Of a stretch of 64,000 nt of DNA, positions 62,603 through 64,000 are shown piece after piece. The DNA lies in NCBI RefSeq assembly GCF_905175385.1, contig NZ_HG992749.1:1612001-1676000 (forward strand), in the 5' to 3' direction. Position 1 is the first letter of the stretch, and the number at the start of each line of letters is the position of its first letter. The stretch is from Vibrio sp. B1FLJ16 (lineage in GTDB: Bacteria > Pseudomonadota > Gammaproteobacteria > Enterobacterales > Vibrionaceae). The position numbers were made by a program, and so were the translations under genes. The notes under the pieces are model-generated. The model saw nothing but the letters and a program-made list of their open reading frames with translations. It had not been told where the DNA came from and searched no databases.

Positions 62603-63953
62603 GTTCACCCTCTACCGGTAATTTGATTCTGAAAATAGTTTTGTCACTGTCGCTTTTCACAACCACTGATCCGTTGTAGCCTGCAACGATACGTTTTACG
62701 ATCGACAACCCCAGGCCTAATCCGAACGACAGCCCGCCCTTCTTAGTCGTAAAATTTGGCTGAAAAATCTTTCTTCGTGTGGATTCATCTATCTCCGGGC
62801 CATTATTGCTAATCGTCACTAGAATTTTGCTTTTACTGAAACGTGTTTGTATCTCTATCGTAGGCGATTCAACATTAACTAATGCATCACACGCATTTTT
62901 TAAGATGTTTACCCAAATCTGCACAAGTTCCGTCTGTGAGCCGAGGAACAGTGGTAACTCTGCCGGACGAAAACGAACTTTTACCCGTCTCAAATCACTT
63001 TGTAGTAAAGCTAACGCCCGGTTGATTGAATCATTGATATTCAGTGTTTCATCCACATCAATATCGGTACGACCCAGTTGTTTGACGGAACGCACTATGC
63101 CCACAGTGTGTTTAGACGCAAGACGCAGATCGTGTAGGTCTCTTCCCATTTGCCAGTAGCGGATGGCATCTTGAGGATTTTTCAACCAATGTTCTGAGAG
63201 ATAACCTTCCGGAACCGCCCTTGCTAAATCTCGCGCTAGTCCTCTGGATAGGCCGTAATGCTTTTCAAATTCACGGCCTCGGGCCCGCGCCTCGCTCGAC
63301 GAGACTTTCTGACCCTGTAATAATCCAAAATCAAAGAACTGACTTGCCTCGGGATGCACTTCCTCTAACAAGTCCATGATTACCGCTTCTAATCGTTCGG
63401 ATTTGCTGCTTACAACACCAATTGCATTATTAAGCTCATGGGCAATGCCTGCGGCAAGCTGTCCCAACGTTGTCATTTGTTCCGCAGTGTGGAGTTTTTG
63501 CAGCGCTTTTTCTTTGGCAAGCGCCTCTTCCATCGCACGATGCTGACGACGTGATAGCTCATTAACCATGACTGGCATGAACTGCGTTGTCAGGGGGCCA
63601 AACTTGGATTCTTCCACCGCAGGAGTGCTACGTTCTATCCATGCGAGTTCGGCATCCGATTGAGCCACCACCGTCGATGACGCTGTCCAGGTCCCTGAGA
63701 AGAAACTGTGTACACCGATAAATGCCCCTTCAGAAGCCGAGAAAACCTGAATTGGTTTTCTCTCCTCCTCAGCGTAGTAACCTGCTAACTGCCCCGAAAG
63801 AACAAAATACAGACGATCGTTATAGCCATCTTGTTCAATCAATGCCGAGCCGGCCGCAACAGTAATGCGACGCTCTGGTTGATTAAAATATCGCTCTACT
63901 AACGCATCTAACTTACTTTCATACATGTTTAATTTCGTACATAGGTTATCCAA
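62589..63953 (-). CDS. Histidine kinase with N-terminal cyclic-nucleotide-binding-like domain
   Basis: This 454-residue cytoplasmic kinase has a CAP_ED/cyclic-nucleotide-binding-like domain at about residues 10-125, a coiled linker, a HisKA-like helix with phospho-His in GIAHELNNAIGV, and a HATPase domain with VNILKNACDAL, SNNGPEI and FGLGLGLSIVKR. A stretch of about 100 residues (EEVHPEASQFFDFG to DLHDLRLASKHT) is inserted between the His and the N box, unusual for a HisKA. The first start is a TTG with AGGA four bases ahead; an ATG at 63926 is the alternative. It has no membrane segment. The downstream receiver overlaps its end. Confidence 0.88.
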   Translation of the reverse strand: MDNLCTKLNMYESKLDALVERYFNQPERRITVAAGSALIEQDGYNDRLYFVLSGQLAGYYAEEERKPIQVFSASEGAFIGVHSFFSGTWTASSTVVAQSDAELAWIERSTPAVEESKFGPLTTQFMPVMVNELSRRQHRAMEEALAKEKALQKLHTAEQMTTLGQLAAGIAHELNNAIGVVSSKSERLEAVIMDLLEEVHPEASQFFDFGLLQGQKVSSSEARARGREFEKHYGLSRGLARDLARAVPEGYLSEHWLKNPQDAIRYWQMGRDLHDLRLASKHTVGIVRSVKQLGRTDIDVDETLNINDSINRALALLQSDLRRVKVRFRPAELPLFLGSQTELVQIWVNILKNACDALVNVESPTIEIQTRFSKSKILVTISNNGPEIDESTRRKIFQPNFTTKKGGLSFGLGLGLSIVKRIVAGYNGSVVVKSDSDKTIFRIKLPVEGEHGEA

Positions 63954-64000
63954 TAAATCCTACCGAATGCAGTACCCAAACCATCACAAAGCTTAGCAGC

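Overview
The window looks like chromosomal DNA of a Vibrio species. The NorM-type MATE pump, the DUF3802, DUF3080 and NnrU proteins, the delta-VPH-type thermostable haemolysin and the ribE/norM and hrpA/azoR neighbourhoods are all typical of that genus, and the repeats with TATACCCAAATGACTTC-like ends fit it too. I recognise the genus from protein families and gene order; the species is not settled. I see no rRNA, tRNA, CRISPR array, prophage or intact insertion sequence.

Layout. 1-10 kb: the start of nagK, tapT (tRNA acp3U), a short inverted-repeat element, a sterol-desaturase-like membrane enzyme, a chemoreceptor, an NlpC/P60 lipoprotein, DUF3802, a coupled REC-CheC / PAS-GGDEF pair, a fructosamine-kinase-like protein and a CPXCG small protein. 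10-16 kb: ribE and norM (divergent), a DUF3080 lipoprotein, a secreted ATP-dependent DNA ligase, thpR and NnrU. 16.3-22.9 kb: one tight operon encoding a thermostable-haemolysin-family protein (GNAT/LuxI-like pattern), an acyl-AMP ligase, a haem-oxygenase-like diiron protein, an SDR reductase, an exported TPR protein (frameshifted here) and a QseBC/PmrAB-type two-component system. A perfect CTTAAG-N5-CTTAAG box lies in its promoter. This self-regulated lipid or metabolite cassette is the best candidate for an undescribed system.

23-32 kb: small proteins, a P-loop kinase, a BCCT transporter, two paralogous outer-membrane barrels, hrpA and azoR. 32-38 kb: a DUF3291 gene broken by an in-frame TGA, a DUF4177 / YidD / small membrane protein cluster, an AlkD-like protein, a beta-propeller lipoprotein and a MipA/OmpV-like barrel. 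38-48 kb: a PhoD-like phosphatase pair, TerB, a DEDDh exonuclease and a DUF2760-Hsp70-Hsp70(DUF3731) cassette that may have a heat-shock promoter. 48-64 kb: a 3-methyladenine glycosylase, a heterodimeric MdlAB-type ABC exporter, a degenerate GAF/HD-GYP protein, an aromatic amino acid transporter with a TyrR-like box, an AraC-GyrI regulator, a 2OG-Fe oxygenase, a LysR regulator, a 1.1-kb gap with no convincing gene, and a CAP_ED histidine kinase with a stand-alone receiver.

Most intergenic regions carry clear intrinsic terminators. Two genes are broken by single-base changes (TPR frameshift, DUF3291 nonsense), which may be real decay or sequence error. Starts were moved from the longest reading frame where a ribosome binding site or family length argued for it; these choices are stated per gene.
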